Source of the DNA: Brumimicrobium glaciale
GTDB lineage: Bacteria; Bacteroidota; Bacteroidia; Flavobacteriales_D; Crocinitomicaceae
Assembly: GCF_004152935.1 (NCBI RefSeq)
Contig: NZ_SETE01000005.1
Coordinates: 124,001-188,000 of the forward strand
Reading direction: 5' to 3'
Length of the DNA: 64,000 bases
The position numbers and the translations under genes are program-made. Of the stretch, positions 7,495 to 16,101 are shown piece by piece. Numbering within the stretch: the stretch's first letter is position 1; the number at the start of each line of letters is the position of its first letter. The notes under the pieces were generated by a model, which saw only the letters and a list, made by a program, of their open reading frames with translations, had not been told where the DNA came from and ran no database searches.

Positions 7495-8796
7495 ATGGAA
7501 ATAAAACTTCATAAAATTCTCAATGAAATCGGGATAGACGACGATTTTTTAACAAAAATCGCATATGAGACAGCGTTAATTAAACGTCAACGACTTATTA
7601 AGCCAGCTGACATTCTATTTGCAACATGTTTTGAAGCCATAAATGGAACTGCAAGTTTTAATGACATAGCATCGAAAATTGATGCTATTGGTGGAGAATC
7701 TGTTAGTAGACAGGCTGTATGGAAAAAAGCGACAGAACCCTGTATTGATTTTTTTAAAAAAGTTTTAGAAAAATGTATGCTGAGTAAAATTGAAAAAGGA
7801 GGTTTCAAAAATAAGACAAAATACAAGCGAATATTAGTTCAAGATAGCACTATAGTGAAGCTTCCTTTTCGATTGTTTGAGATATTTTCGGGTGTTTCTA
7901 ATGGTCATTCTAAGGTGTGTAATGCACGTATTCAGGGAGTTTATGATTTGATTGCAGAGGAGTTTATTGAGTTTTCAATTGATCCATACAGTAAAAATGA
8001 TCTAAAAGTAGCAGCTAACTTGCCTATTCAAAAATACGATTTAACCTTGCGAGATCGAGGATACTTCACAGTAGATGAAATTGAAAGACATATTTATAAT
8101 CAAGCTGATTGTATTTTTAGATATAAACACAGAACGACTATATTAGATCCAGTCACTCACAATAACATTAACATACTAGATGTATTAAAGAAAGAAAACA
8201 GTCTAGACATGATGGTAAAACTAGGGCCAAAATCTAAAACTCCAGTACGCATAGTAGCATATCCTATAAGTGAAGAATTAGCAAACAATAGGAGGCACAA
8301 AGCTAAAAAAGAAAATAAATCCAAACCTTCTAAAGAATATCTTGAGCTTTTATCTTGGTCAATATACATAACTACAGTTCCAAAGGAAGAAGCTGAATAC
8401 GTAACTTTATATAAGTTATATTCATTAAGATGGCGCATTGAAATTATTTTCAAAAACTGGAAATCCAATATGGCTTTTGACAAAATACATAACGTGTCAA
8501 AAATACAGCTTGATATCTTAATGCTAGCTAGATTTATTATTATCATAATATTTTCGCAAATAATCTATAGCACAGCAAGGAAAATGGTGAAGGAGTACTC
8601 AAAAAAGGATTTGAGTATGATTAAACTAACTCACTATTTATGTCGTAATCCAGAACAAATCAATAAGCTAATTAATGAACTCGTGAAACAACCTAAAAGC
8701 ACCGCCAGTGTTATAGAATCGATAAGTAAATACTGTACTTATGAAAGACGAAAACGCACTAACTTTGTTGAACTAATGTATGAAATGATGGCTTAA
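7495..8796 (+). CDS. IS4-type DDE transposase
   Basis: A 433-residue transposase. The catalytic triad appears as Asp117 (VQDSTIVKL), Asp187 (LRDRGYF) and Glu316 (LRWRIEIIFKNWKSN). The last matches the IS4 signature Y-x2-R-x3-E-x6-K. The N-terminal part (ASKIDAIGGESVSRQAVWKK) is a plausible helix-turn-helix for end binding. There is no frameshift or stop, so it may be active. It is divergent from the AbrB-like gene. No passenger gene is present. Confidence 0.85.
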   Translation: MEIKLHKILNEIGIDDDFLTKIAYETALIKRQRLIKPADILFATCFEAINGTASFNDIASKIDAIGGESVSRQAVWKKATEPCIDFFKKVLEKCMLSKIEKGGFKNKTKYKRILVQDSTIVKLPFRLFEIFSGVSNGHSKVCNARIQGVYDLIAEEFIEFSIDPYSKNDLKVAANLPIQKYDLTLRDRGYFTVDEIERHIYNQADCIFRYKHRTTILDPVTHNNINILDVLKKENSLDMMVKLGPKSKTPVRIVAYPISEELANNRRHKAKKENKSKPSKEYLELLSWSIYITTVPKEEAEYVTLYKLYSLRWRIEIIFKNWKSNMAFDKIHNVSKIQLDILMLARFIIIIIFSQIIYSTARKMVKEYSKKDLSMIKLTHYLCRNPEQINKLINELVKQPKSTASVIESISKYCTYERRKRTNFVELMYEMMA

Positions 8797-9301
8797 GTTA
8801 ACGCGTATGCCCTCTGGGACTTCGAATAATAAATACTTAAATAACAGGGACTTATCAAATTAAGCGAATTAGATTTTTAATAGAACGTTTCCATTTAAAT
8901 AAAAGTAGAACCAAATTAACAATCGTTTAGCTTCAATTAAAACCATAGATTTTAAAACTACCCACACAAAATCATATAGAACCAAACTTTTTTTAACTTG
9001 CCCTTGGAGAAAAAAAGCTTTATAGGAAATGATCGTTTGATTTTAATAACCATTAAGATATTTAGATGTTAGATGTTAGACACTAGATAATTAGATATTA
9101 GACAAAAGACAAAAATGTCTAACAACAAAAATCTATTATTTGATATAAAACTTTTTAGGCGCTAAAGCTAGATACATTATAGTGCATAGTTTTAAGTGTT
9201 TTTGAGATCAATAAACTTAGGACAGTGAGCGCTTTACACGTAATTTGATTAAGATTAATAAACAAAGTTTAAAATTAGAAAATCGCATAACTTTCTAGCA
9301 T
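8797..9301. other. Non-coding gap after the transposase
   Basis: No protein-like frame seen. It contains a degenerate palindrome CCCTCTGGGACT near 8809-8821 and a run of short TTAGATGTTAGA-type repeats at about 9060-9120. Confidence 0.5.
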
Positions 9302-9451
9302 CTACAACCCATCGTAACATAGTTCATCAAGCAATTCATAGCGTGCTTCCGTCCTCGCATTCTCTTTTGCCATGAACGATGGTTCATCTGTTACGTTAAT
9401 AACTGCTGAGTCTACAAATCTTTTCAACTTATGCTTTTTTTTGGCTTGAGT
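9302..9451 (-). pseudogene. Gene fragment or very small protein, unknown
   Basis: The minus strand from 9451 to 9302 reads protein-like without a stop for 49 codons, including KRFVDSAVINVTDEPSFMA and ENARTEARYELLDELCYDGL at the C-terminus. A stop lies directly upstream. The piece looks like the C-terminal end of a larger gene, or a ~41-residue protein from a TTG start. No family was recognised. Confidence 0.35.
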
Positions 9452-9611
9452 CTATATAGAATTTCGTTTTTCAAAAATAATGAATCTATTATTTAAGAAA
9501 GCTTCCCATGTTAATAATTGCTTGCTCTAATTTTCATTTGAAAAACGTTCGAAGTTTTAAACCAAAGTTCAATTCACTTTTTGTGTGTTTTTATTAAACT
9601 CTATCCCTTGC

Positions 9612-9955
9612 TCAATATTCTTCTCTTTCTATACTTCCATTTTCCAAATCAACAATTATTGAACTAAAGTGAAATTCAAACCATTCAGTAAACAATTTCC
9701 AAGTGAGTTTAGATGGCCATTCCTTATCGTCCATACATACACCCATTAAATAATCTTCGAAGATAAATTTCCAATACTTCTTCAACGCTTTTTTCGGGTC
9801 GTTGTAAACTTGGAATTCTTTTAACAAATAGCTATTGCATTCTCGGAATTTGTAATAAATGTCTCATCTGGGAAAATATTATTCGCCCTTTCGTAAGCAG
9901 GTTCTTTTGGAATAATAATTACTAAACCTCCATTTATTGTTTGTGGATCATTCAT
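9612..9955 (-). pseudogene. Frameshifted small gene coupled to the phosphoesterase
   Basis: From the ATG at 9955 the frame reads MNDPQTINGGLVIIIPKEPA up to a stop near 9825. The next frame continues as YLLKEFQVYNDPKKALKKYW to the end at 9612 (REEY). Both halves are protein-like and the breakpoint sits in ATTTGTTAAAAG, so one base has probably been lost or gained in a ~113-residue protein. Its ATG overlaps the TGA of the upstream phosphoesterase (ATGA), showing translational coupling. The family is unknown; the N-terminus resembles a small antitoxin-like segment, but that is weak. Confidence 0.55.
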
Positions 9956-10710
9956 GATTTTATTATTTTTTCTTGATTAAAATCTTTGTTCTCTCCCATC
10001 TCTACATATCCCAATTGATTAGTTAACATTGTTGTTTCATGAATCTTAAATTCAGGAATATTCTCATGGTGATGTCCATAAATCCAATAATTTGGTTTGT
10101 ACTCTACAATCAAGTCAGTCAACTCGACAGCAAAGGCTTCATTTAGAATACTTCCTCTGTATTGTTGTGGATAATTCTGGAATGTTGGAACATGATGCGT
10201 TACAACAATGCTGTTTTTCAACTTACTCTCTTTCAGTGCTTTATTTAAAAACAGCAAGTTTTCTAAATGTAAATCATTGAATCTGTCTGTGGTAAAGCGA
10301 AACCTACCATATCGAATAGCTCGAAAATCATTCATTCCCCTTTCAATTTGCCATTGATGTGCAGGGTTTATTTTTGTCCAAAGTGTTGTAAAAATTAATT
10401 GTGTATCCCCTATTTGGATTGATGTATTGTTTAATAAATGAACATTAGACTTTATTTTCTCATGAAAGGCTCCGCTTTTTTGGGTAATATCAAATCCGTA
10501 GTATTCGTGATTTCCTGCAATCCAATAAGTTTCCTTGAAATTATCCGAGCAGAATTTAAAGAAATCGTTGTGCTTATCCATTATACTGAATGGAACAATA
10601 TCTCCAGCTAAAATCAGAATGTCTCCAGTGGGTATAATTGGATTTTCTTTTAAAAACTTCTTGTTTTTAGGAAATTCGATATGAAGGTCTGAACAATATT
10701 GAATGGTCAT
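9952..10710 (-). CDS. Calcineurin-like metallophosphoesterase
   Basis: A 252-residue cytosolic protein with all the metallophosphoesterase motifs in order: SDLHIEF (D-x-H), LAGDIV (GD), IAGNHEYYG (GNHE), VVTHHVPT and YGHHHEN (GHxH). Two metal ions in this fold hydrolyse phosphomonoesters or diesters; the substrate cannot be told from sequence. The following small gene overlaps its stop by ATGA, so the two form a unit. The second gene is broken by a frameshift. Confidence 0.85.
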   Translation of the reverse strand: MTIQYCSDLHIEFPKNKKFLKENPIIPTGDILILAGDIVPFSIMDKHNDFFKFCSDNFKETYWIAGNHEYYGFDITQKSGAFHEKIKSNVHLLNNTSIQIGDTQLIFTTLWTKINPAHQWQIERGMNDFRAIRYGRFRFTTDRFNDLHLENLLFLNKALKESKLKNSIVVTHHVPTFQNYPQQYRGSILNEAFAVELTDLIVEYKPNYWIYGHHHENIPEFKIHETTMLTNQLGYVEMGENKDFNQEKIIKS

Positions 10711-10901
10711 TGGAGATATTTTTCATGAAGCTCAAAAAAGCCATAACTAATTTAATTCTATTTTTTTGAATGTTGACAATTCGTGGTTATTTTTTTTCAA
10801 TTAGAATTAACAACTCTACTAATTATGGGAATCTTTGTTTTCTATAGTTTCATAAATTTAATTGAATCTCTTGAATATATTCGTTCATCAACTTTTAAAA
10901 A
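10711..10901. other. Non-coding leader region before the tandem repeats
   Basis: AT-rich with no protein-like frame. Together with the following repeats it makes a gene-free stretch of about 740 bp between the phosphoesterase and the GIY-YIG remnant. Confidence 0.45.
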
Positions 10902-11335
10902 CGGCTATTGTGATTGATATCAAGGCTTAGAGGTTCGTAGTAAATTCCTCAAAATTATGTAGAAGCGGTTCAACATCAAGAATCTTAAACGTTTATAACC
11001 GTTATAAATATAATCGGCTATCGTGAGTGATAACAAGAGATTAAGATTTGTAATATAATCTTCAAATCTCATTGGAAGCTGCTTAAACTAGAGAATCGTA
11101 AAAATAATTAACCGTTATAAATGGCTATCGTGAGTGATGCCAAGAAATTGAAATTTAAAATAGATTCTTCAAAATTCTTTGGAGGAGCTCAATATCAAAA
11201 AACCGAAACGTTAATTAGCGTTGATAAACGACTATTGTGATCCATATCATGGGATTGAAATATAGAAAACCATCAAATTAAAAACCAGGCATTTTGATTT
11301 CCTAACTTATCGTTGAATTAATAAAAATATAGAAG
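10902..11335. repeat. Degenerate ~110-bp tandem repeat, four units
   Basis: A start block of type CGGCTATYGTGAKTGAT recurs at 10902, 11015, 11122 and 11229, giving periods of 113, 107 and 107 bp. Each unit then has a CAAG-rich block, a TTCTTCAAAATTCTTTGGA-like block and, in units 1-3, an AACGTTTATAACCGTTATAAAT-like tail. The last unit fades out near 11335. No frame stays open through the units. Confidence 0.7.
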
Positions 11336-11428
11336 TGTGATTTTGAGCAATTTGTATAAATAAAAAAACAGAGGATAAACTAAGCTTTCGCTATGTTTAT
11401 CTACCGATAAATATCGGTACTGTTTTTT

Positions 11429-11442
11429 GTACCTGGAGCGGG
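11429..11442. repeat. Near-copy of the tRNA-Leu 3' end
   Basis: GTACCTGGAGCGGG matches 11830-11843 (GTACCCGGAGCGGG), the 3' end of tRNA-Leu, at 13 of 14 bases in the same orientation. The GIY-YIG remnant lies between the two copies, as expected for a small element that entered at the tRNA 3' end. Confidence 0.55.
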
Positions 11443-11452
11443 TGCCGATCTA

Positions 11453-11749
11453 TCAGCATGGATCCGCACTGTATCTTTCTAGCAACTTCTTCATTATTTC
11501 GTCGTGTTTTTTAAGATTCTTCAAATAAACTCTAGATTTCATTCTTTTTATATGCTTTTCAATCATTCTAGCTTTTTCGTATTCTAAATTATCACACTGA
11601 TAAAATACAACCCAATCTGTGGTGATTTTAGTATAAGAATCTTCAAAATATCCTGAATTATGTTATATCAACCTGTCTTTTAAATCAACACAACTTCCAA
11701 TATAAAATCTATCTATAATTTTTGAATATAAAATATACACAGTCGCCAT
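11453..11749 (-). pseudogene. GIY-YIG endonuclease-like gene with an in-frame stop
   Basis: The minus strand from ATG 11749 reads MATVYILYSKIIDRFYIGSC, the GIY (VYI) and YIG motifs of the URI-type GIY-YIG nuclease family. It then continues through TDWVVFYQCDNLEYEKARMI and EKHIKRMKSRVYL to the end at 11453, 98 codons in all. Codon 29 (11663-11665) is TAA, right after VDLKDRLI, where the family normally has a Glu or Gln. The product would be cut before most of the fold. These small genes often sit next to tRNAs in Bacteroidota; here tRNA-Leu is 81 bp upstream. Confidence 0.75.
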
Positions 11750-11792
11750 TTTTTTGGTTTTTATATTAAATATAATCAAAACCTCTTAAACG

Positions 11793-11829
11793 AAAAAATC
11801 CTTGCAGTTAAAAACTACAAGGATTTTTA
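11793..11829 (-). terminator. Rho-independent terminator of the tRNA operon
   Basis: On the minus strand AAAATCCTTG pairs with CAAGGATTTT around a short inner hairpin and is followed by a T run. It lies directly after the 3' end of tRNA-Leu. Confidence 0.8.
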
Positions 11830-11830
11830 G

Positions 11831-11915
11831 TACCCGGAGCGGGACTTGAACCCGCACGCCCCAAAGAGCACAGGATTTTAAGTCCGGCGTGTCTACCAAT
11901 TCCACCATCCGGGCA
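11831..11915 (-). tRNA. tRNA-Leu (anticodon UAA)
   Basis: The minus strand folds as an 85-nt class II tRNA: acceptor TGCCCGG with CCGGGTA, D arm TGGTAGACACG, anticodon loop ACTTAAAATC with anticodon TAA, a variable arm, and T arm GCGGGTTCAAGTCCCGC. CCA is not encoded. The anticodon TAA reads UUA/UUG. Confidence 0.95.
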
Positions 11916-11958
11916 GGATAGTATTTTATTCGATTAATCGAAGTTAACGATATATCGA

Positions 11959-12030
11959 GCGGGAGACGGGATTCGAACCCGCGACCCCAACCTTGGCAAG
12001 GTTGTGCTCTACCAGCTGAGCTACTCTCGC
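11959..12030 (-). tRNA. tRNA-Gly (anticodon GCC)
   Basis: A 72-nt cloverleaf on the minus strand: acceptor GCGAGAG with the 3' CTCCCGC side, D arm AGCTCAGCTGGTAGAGC, anticodon stem-loop ACCTTGCCAAGGT with anticodon GCC, and T arm GCGGGTTCGAATCCCGT. It precedes tRNA-Leu by 43 bp in the same direction, so the two are probably one transcript. Confidence 0.95.
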
Positions 12031-12495
12031 TTATATCGAGGTAACTTTCTAATCTAAATTAGATAAGTTAGCATCGTTTATATTGTTGTAATCTTGTCAA
12101 TTTTTAGCTAAGAATCGTTATCCTTTTGCGGGGACAAATATAAGTGTTTTTTATTTCTTAACGTCAATAAAATATGGATTAATTTCAAAAAAATAAACAT
12201 TTAATTTCAACTGCATAATAACTAGTAGATTGTATACAAAATAATTCTGTATTATTTTAACACCGAAATTGAATATTAGATTGATCTTCTAGCAAATCTA
12301 AACAACATCAATCTTCATGCTTTCACCAACAAATCGCGTTCCGGATAAAAAAAAACGAGATTATTACAATAGCTATGTACGCTACGATTTAAATTTTTGA
12401 TGAAATTATTCGATTATAATTTCCACTCAGACATAAAAAGAGTGAAAATGATTGTGTGGAAGTTGGAAATACTTTTCCCTACTAATTTTGAAATC
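12031..12495. other. Non-coding gap upstream of the tRNA pair
   Basis: The gap must hold the tRNA promoter. Otherwise it is AT-rich, with no protein-like frame, no further tRNA and no clear terminator for the operon ending at 12496. Confidence 0.5.
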
Positions 12496-13332
12496 TTAAA
12501 TTTGATTTTGTCTTTTTCGCTGAATTCTCATGATTTCCTCAACCAACTCCTCCCCTTGCATCTTCGTTTCTTCACTTGGCAAAATTTCACAATTGTCCCA
12601 ACGTCCATCAACGATTGTTTTTACATATTCTATAGGAAGATTCTTTTGGATCATTTCTTCGCTGGCTTTTTTGAAATCATACTCCAATGAATGTATCGAA
12701 AAGGAACTCGTTTTAGAATTATAAACAACATACCAAACCCGAGTTGTCCCATCGTTGGCCGGCATTCCAATTACGCCTGGATTAATCCAATATGATTTAT
12801 CAAGTTGTTGCATAAATGGAATTCCGCAATGTCCTGCGACAATAACATCAACATTCAGTTGCTTGATAATTTCTTCCTTTATTACTGAAGGAGTGCTTTT
12901 AAATATAAACTCAGAAATGTTGTCAATTCCACCGTGGATAATTCCAATTCGTAAACCATTTACTTCAATTACTTGATGATTTTTCAGTGTTTTCATCCAT
13001 TCAATGTTGGATTGCGTCACTTGCATCTGAGCATACGGATACCATAAATTTGAAAAATCGGCACATCTTGAACCTTCGTCAAAATTACAACCACAGTTCT
13101 CTTCTCCTTCACGAAGTTGAACTTCAACATTTCCAGCAATGACATTGATTCCCCAATCTCTGACCGCATTTACCGTCTCGTTTGGTGATGCACAATACCC
13201 AACAACATCACCGGTATGGTAAATATTTGCCGCTGGAATTTGAAGTTTTTCGGCTTCTTCCTTTAATGCTTCTAGCGCATGAATATTACTGTAAGATCCT
13301 CCAAAAAAGAGGTGCAAATGAGAAGATTCCAT
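12496..13332 (-). CDS. Degenerate-motif metallophosphoesterase-family protein
   Basis: A 278-residue protein of the YfcE-like phosphoesterase fold. It keeps TGDVVGY (GD), VIAGNVEVQL (GN-x-E) and IIHGG. The first metal motif, normally SDxHGN, is GGSYSN (residues 11-16), and the GHxH motif is GHCG. Three usual metal ligands are therefore changed, yet the gene is intact. I recall proteins in other phyla with the same GDVV-YC and GHCGIPF motifs, so this looks like a conserved subfamily, not decay. It is the last gene of the DUF2064-SusC-SusD-symporter operon, 6 bp after the symporter, suggesting a role in processing or sensing the imported compound. Confidence 0.7.
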   Translation of the reverse strand: MESSHLHLFFGGSYSNIHALEALKEEAEKLQIPAANIYHTGDVVGYCASPNETVNAVRDWGINVIAGNVEVQLREGEENCGCNFDEGSRCADFSNLWYPYAQMQVTQSNIEWMKTLKNHQVIEVNGLRIGIIHGGIDNISEFIFKSTPSVIKEEIIKQLNVDVIVAGHCGIPFMQQLDKSYWINPGVIGMPANDGTTRVWYVVYNSKTSSFSIHSLEYDFKKASEEMIQKNLPIEYVKTIVDGRWDNCEILPSEETKMQGEELVEEIMRIQRKRQNQI

Positions 13333-13338
13333 TTTATA

Positions 13339-14679
13339 CTATTTGAATTTTAACCATTTGGGAACAAAGTAAACAATAAAACACATCAATAATGCAAATA
13401 AAGTAATCCAAAGTAAGTCATTATAAGGACCGCTAGTGAAGAACATTTGTTCTGGAAAAAGATCTAACGCTGTCATAATTCCAAAAACAATTCCAACTGT
13501 TACGCTTAAAAAGAAGCTTATTTTAGGAGCAGGAATTTTCCAAAAAAGAAAAATTGGTGTTAAACCAATTACCATAACCCCGCTAATTGTAGTGGCTGAA
13601 AGAATTTTTGGATCAAAGAACAAAGGAATAGAACCCGCTATTGCAAATATAAGCATTGACCAACGCCCTACTTTTAAAGTTGCTCCTCTTTTTAAATCAA
13701 CTGCAATTAATTTTGAAGCCGAAGAAAACGAAGAATCTAATGTAGAAGATGCTGAAACAATCATAATAAAATTGATCAGCAATAACATTACAGGCCCAAA
13801 GAGCGTTCCGAATGTTGTTAAATTACTAGATGTAGCACCATTTAATCGACCGTAAATACCAACAAGACTGAACAAGAAAATTAATGCTCCTCCAATTATT
13901 CCAGCAAAAATAAAACTCCATAAAGTAGTTTTTGGTTTACTGATAAATCCGCGGTCTGTCATTACTGGATCATGGAATGGATAAGAAAAACTGTGTAATA
14001 ATCCAACCAAAATTAAATTGATTCCATTGTCGAATGAAAAATCTCCTTCTGTTACTACTTCTCCAAATGTTGATTGACTTTGACCATTAAAAATGACTAA
14101 AATAGAAATCAATAAAATTCCGAATAATGCGATTTGAATTAAATCAGAAAAAATGGAACTGCTTAATCCTCCTTTTAAGGAATAAATCAATGTCAATACT
14201 GTAAAAACAATCACTGAAGAGTAAAATGGAACGCTGCCATATTCTCCAAAATAATAACCAATAACCATTGTATTTGACCACACTTCATTGAATAATCGAA
14301 TAGCAATTACAACTGAAAATAGCCGTAATGCTTGTCGACCAAATTTTTCTCTTAAAAAAGAGTGAATACTTGTGATTCCTCCTTTCGTTCGCATGCGATA
14401 AATAATAACTCCGGCTACCAAAAATGAAGCATAGTAAGATGCATAAGCTAAACCTCCAGTAAAACCGTGCTCAAACCCAAGATCTGAAGCAACGGCAATT
14501 GATTTAGCGAAAACCCAGGAAATAACTAAGCTTCCTGTAAGCATTCCAAAATTGGGCGATTTCCCTTTTGAATTCGCCGCAAAAAACTGTTTCGAATCCT
14601 TTGCCCATGGAGAGAAAACAATCAGCAGGAGACTGGTTACAATAACCAGCATCCATTGCCAAAATTTAAAATTATCCAT
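13339..14679 (-). CDS. Sodium:solute symporter (SSF family)
   Basis: About 446 residues with roughly 12 hydrophobic segments, the layout of the SSF sodium/solute symporters of the inner membrane. I chose the ATG at 14679, which overlaps the SusD stop (TAATG); an in-frame ATG at 14694 lies inside the susD end. The substrate is unknown. In its operon the outer-membrane SusC/D pair would bring a compound into the periplasm and this carrier would take it across the inner membrane with sodium. The C-terminus (VYFVPKWLKFK) ends in a basic tail. Confidence 0.8.
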   Translation of the reverse strand: MDNFKFWQWMLVIVTSLLLIVFSPWAKDSKQFFAANSKGKSPNFGMLTGSLVISWVFAKSIAVASDLGFEHGFTGGLAYASYYASFLVAGVIIYRMRTKGGITSIHSFLREKFGRQALRLFSVVIAIRLFNEVWSNTMVIGYYFGEYGSVPFYSSVIVFTVLTLIYSLKGGLSSSIFSDLIQIALFGILLISILVIFNGQSQSTFGEVVTEGDFSFDNGINLILVGLLHSFSYPFHDPVMTDRGFISKPKTTLWSFIFAGIIGGALIFLFSLVGIYGRLNGATSSNLTTFGTLFGPVMLLLINFIMIVSASSTLDSSFSSASKLIAVDLKRGATLKVGRWSMLIFAIAGSIPLFFDPKILSATTISGVMVIGLTPIFLFWKIPAPKISFFLSVTVGIVFGIMTALDLFPEQMFFTSGPYNDLLWITLFALLMCFIVYFVPKWLKFK

Positions 14680-16097
14680 TATTGCTCCCACCATCCTTTA
14701 CTGTTGTAATTGTCACCTCCAATAGCTCCAACAGCTGACGAATAATTTAATCCATTCACTGCTTGTTCAGTTGAAGGATAAGCATATCTCACTGGAAATA
14801 CATCGTTATTCAAATTGTCTTGAGGTATCGTTAAAACCGGAAAACCTGTTCTTCGGAAATCAAACCAAGCTTCGTAACCATTCATAAATGAAGCAATCCA
14901 TTTCTGCGTCATGATTTGTTCTAAATCTGTGCCGCTTCCCAATGGAACTGAAACTTGTGATAAATATCCGCTTGGCATGGTTAATCCTAAATGATTAAAT
15001 GAAGCCTGAATTCCGTTTTGATAATAAGTAGACGCCATTCCTGAAATAATTCCTTTATGTGCTGCTTCTGCTAAACAAAATTGCAGTTCAGCATACGTCA
15101 TAAATGCAGCTTTTACAGCATCTGGCTCATCCCGAAGATAGCTTCCTAATAATGAAACATCACTTAAATTATAACTGTTTTGATTCTGTCTGCTCAATCC
15201 GTTCGGAATTCCATTGTACTCTTCATTGGTTGGAGTCGAATTCACGGTCGGCTTATAATAATGTTTCAATCGCGGATCGTTTAATGGAGCAAAAATATCT
15301 TCTGCTGTTTTACTCATTCTCACATCAACAAAACGGCCTTCTCGTTCTGTGAAAATAACCCATTGATTTGGAGAAGCAGATAAATAAGGAACTACAGCTT
15401 CTTGCATTCCACTTTGGAAAATTGCTCCATTGTCAACAATACTTTGCATTTCAGCGGACACATCAACTTTTCCACTGATACGTAACAAATATCGTACACG
15501 TAAACTATTGGCAAAAGCAATCCATTGATTCAAATTCCCTTGATACATGATGTCGCCATCGATCTTCTCAGTCGTTGATTGAAGCGTAATTACTGCTTTT
15601 TTAAGTAAATCAAGAATTCCACCTTCTGCTGTATAAATTAATTCTTGCTGATCAAAAGCTGGAGTAAAATTCGCTTCACTTTGACCTTTTAAGGCATCAA
15701 AATAAGGAACATTTGTCCAAAGATCTGTCAACAAACTGGCTTGATGAGCAGTGAGAATATCGGCCACAGCAGAATATGCATCATTTCCTTGTTCACTATC
15801 TTTAATGTCTTTTAAATCTTTCATTAAACGATAGGTTTCGGTCCATAAACCTTCATTGGATCCTAAATTATATCGGTCCACCGGCAAAAACTCCAAATTA
15901 GAAGAATGTTGAGCCAATAAACTTCCTGCGTGCCAACCCCAATACGCTTGATTGTTTGAACCTTCTGCAAGTACATTCGACAATAAAAATTGCGGATTTA
16001 CATTTTCAGGTGCGTTTTGATTGATATTGGCTTGATCGAATTTCTTACACCCTATAAATAGGAAAGAAATAAGTGAGTATAATAATATTTTTTTCAT
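14679..16097 (-). CDS. SusD/RagB-family outer-membrane lipoprotein
   Basis: A ~472-residue lipoprotein. The ATG at 16097 (MKKILLYSLISFLFIGC) gives a clean signal peptide and lipobox with Cys17, and starts 4 bp after the susC stop; the longer frame from 16130 overlaps susC. The sequence (NINQNAPENVNPQFLLSNVL, then WTETYRLMKDLKDI) fits the SusD-like 2 group. The protein sits over the SusC barrel on the outer surface and captures ligand. Such SusD proteins often serve peptide or small-molecule uptake as well as glycans, and no glycoside hydrolase is nearby. The stop overlaps the symporter start by one base. Confidence 0.9.
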   Translation of the reverse strand: MKKILLYSLISFLFIGCKKFDQANINQNAPENVNPQFLLSNVLAEGSNNQAYWGWHAGSLLAQHSSNLEFLPVDRYNLGSNEGLWTETYRLMKDLKDIKDSEQGNDAYSAVADILTAHQASLLTDLWTNVPYFDALKGQSEANFTPAFDQQELIYTAEGGILDLLKKAVITLQSTTEKIDGDIMYQGNLNQWIAFANSLRVRYLLRISGKVDVSAEMQSIVDNGAIFQSGMQEAVVPYLSASPNQWVIFTEREGRFVDVRMSKTAEDIFAPLNDPRLKHYYKPTVNSTPTNEEYNGIPNGLSRQNQNSYNLSDVSLLGSYLRDEPDAVKAAFMTYAELQFCLAEAAHKGIISGMASTYYQNGIQASFNHLGLTMPSGYLSQVSVPLGSGTDLEQIMTQKWIASFMNGYEAWFDFRRTGFPVLTIPQDNLNNDVFPVRYAYPSTEQAVNGLNYSSAVGAIGGDNYNSKGWWEQ

Positions 16098-16101
16098 CGT
16101 C

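Larger units (their letters stand above)
7236..8796. mobile_element. IS4-type insertion sequence with companion gene (ends not defined)
   Basis: The coordinates cover only the two genes. I could not fix terminal inverted repeats or a target duplication. The REP-like palindrome at 7140 and its degenerate inverse near 8809 could be flanking targets or part of the ends. Confidence 0.65.

Noticed and set aside
10902-11335. CRISPR array
   Set aside because: The period is ~110 bp, the whole unit is repeated without unique spacers, and no cas genes are present.
11429-11442. Complete second tRNA-Leu
   Set aside because: Only the last 14 bases match; no cloverleaf can be drawn.
14680-14694. Longer symporter start at 14694
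   Set aside because: It lies within susD; ATG 14679 gives the usual TAATG coupling.
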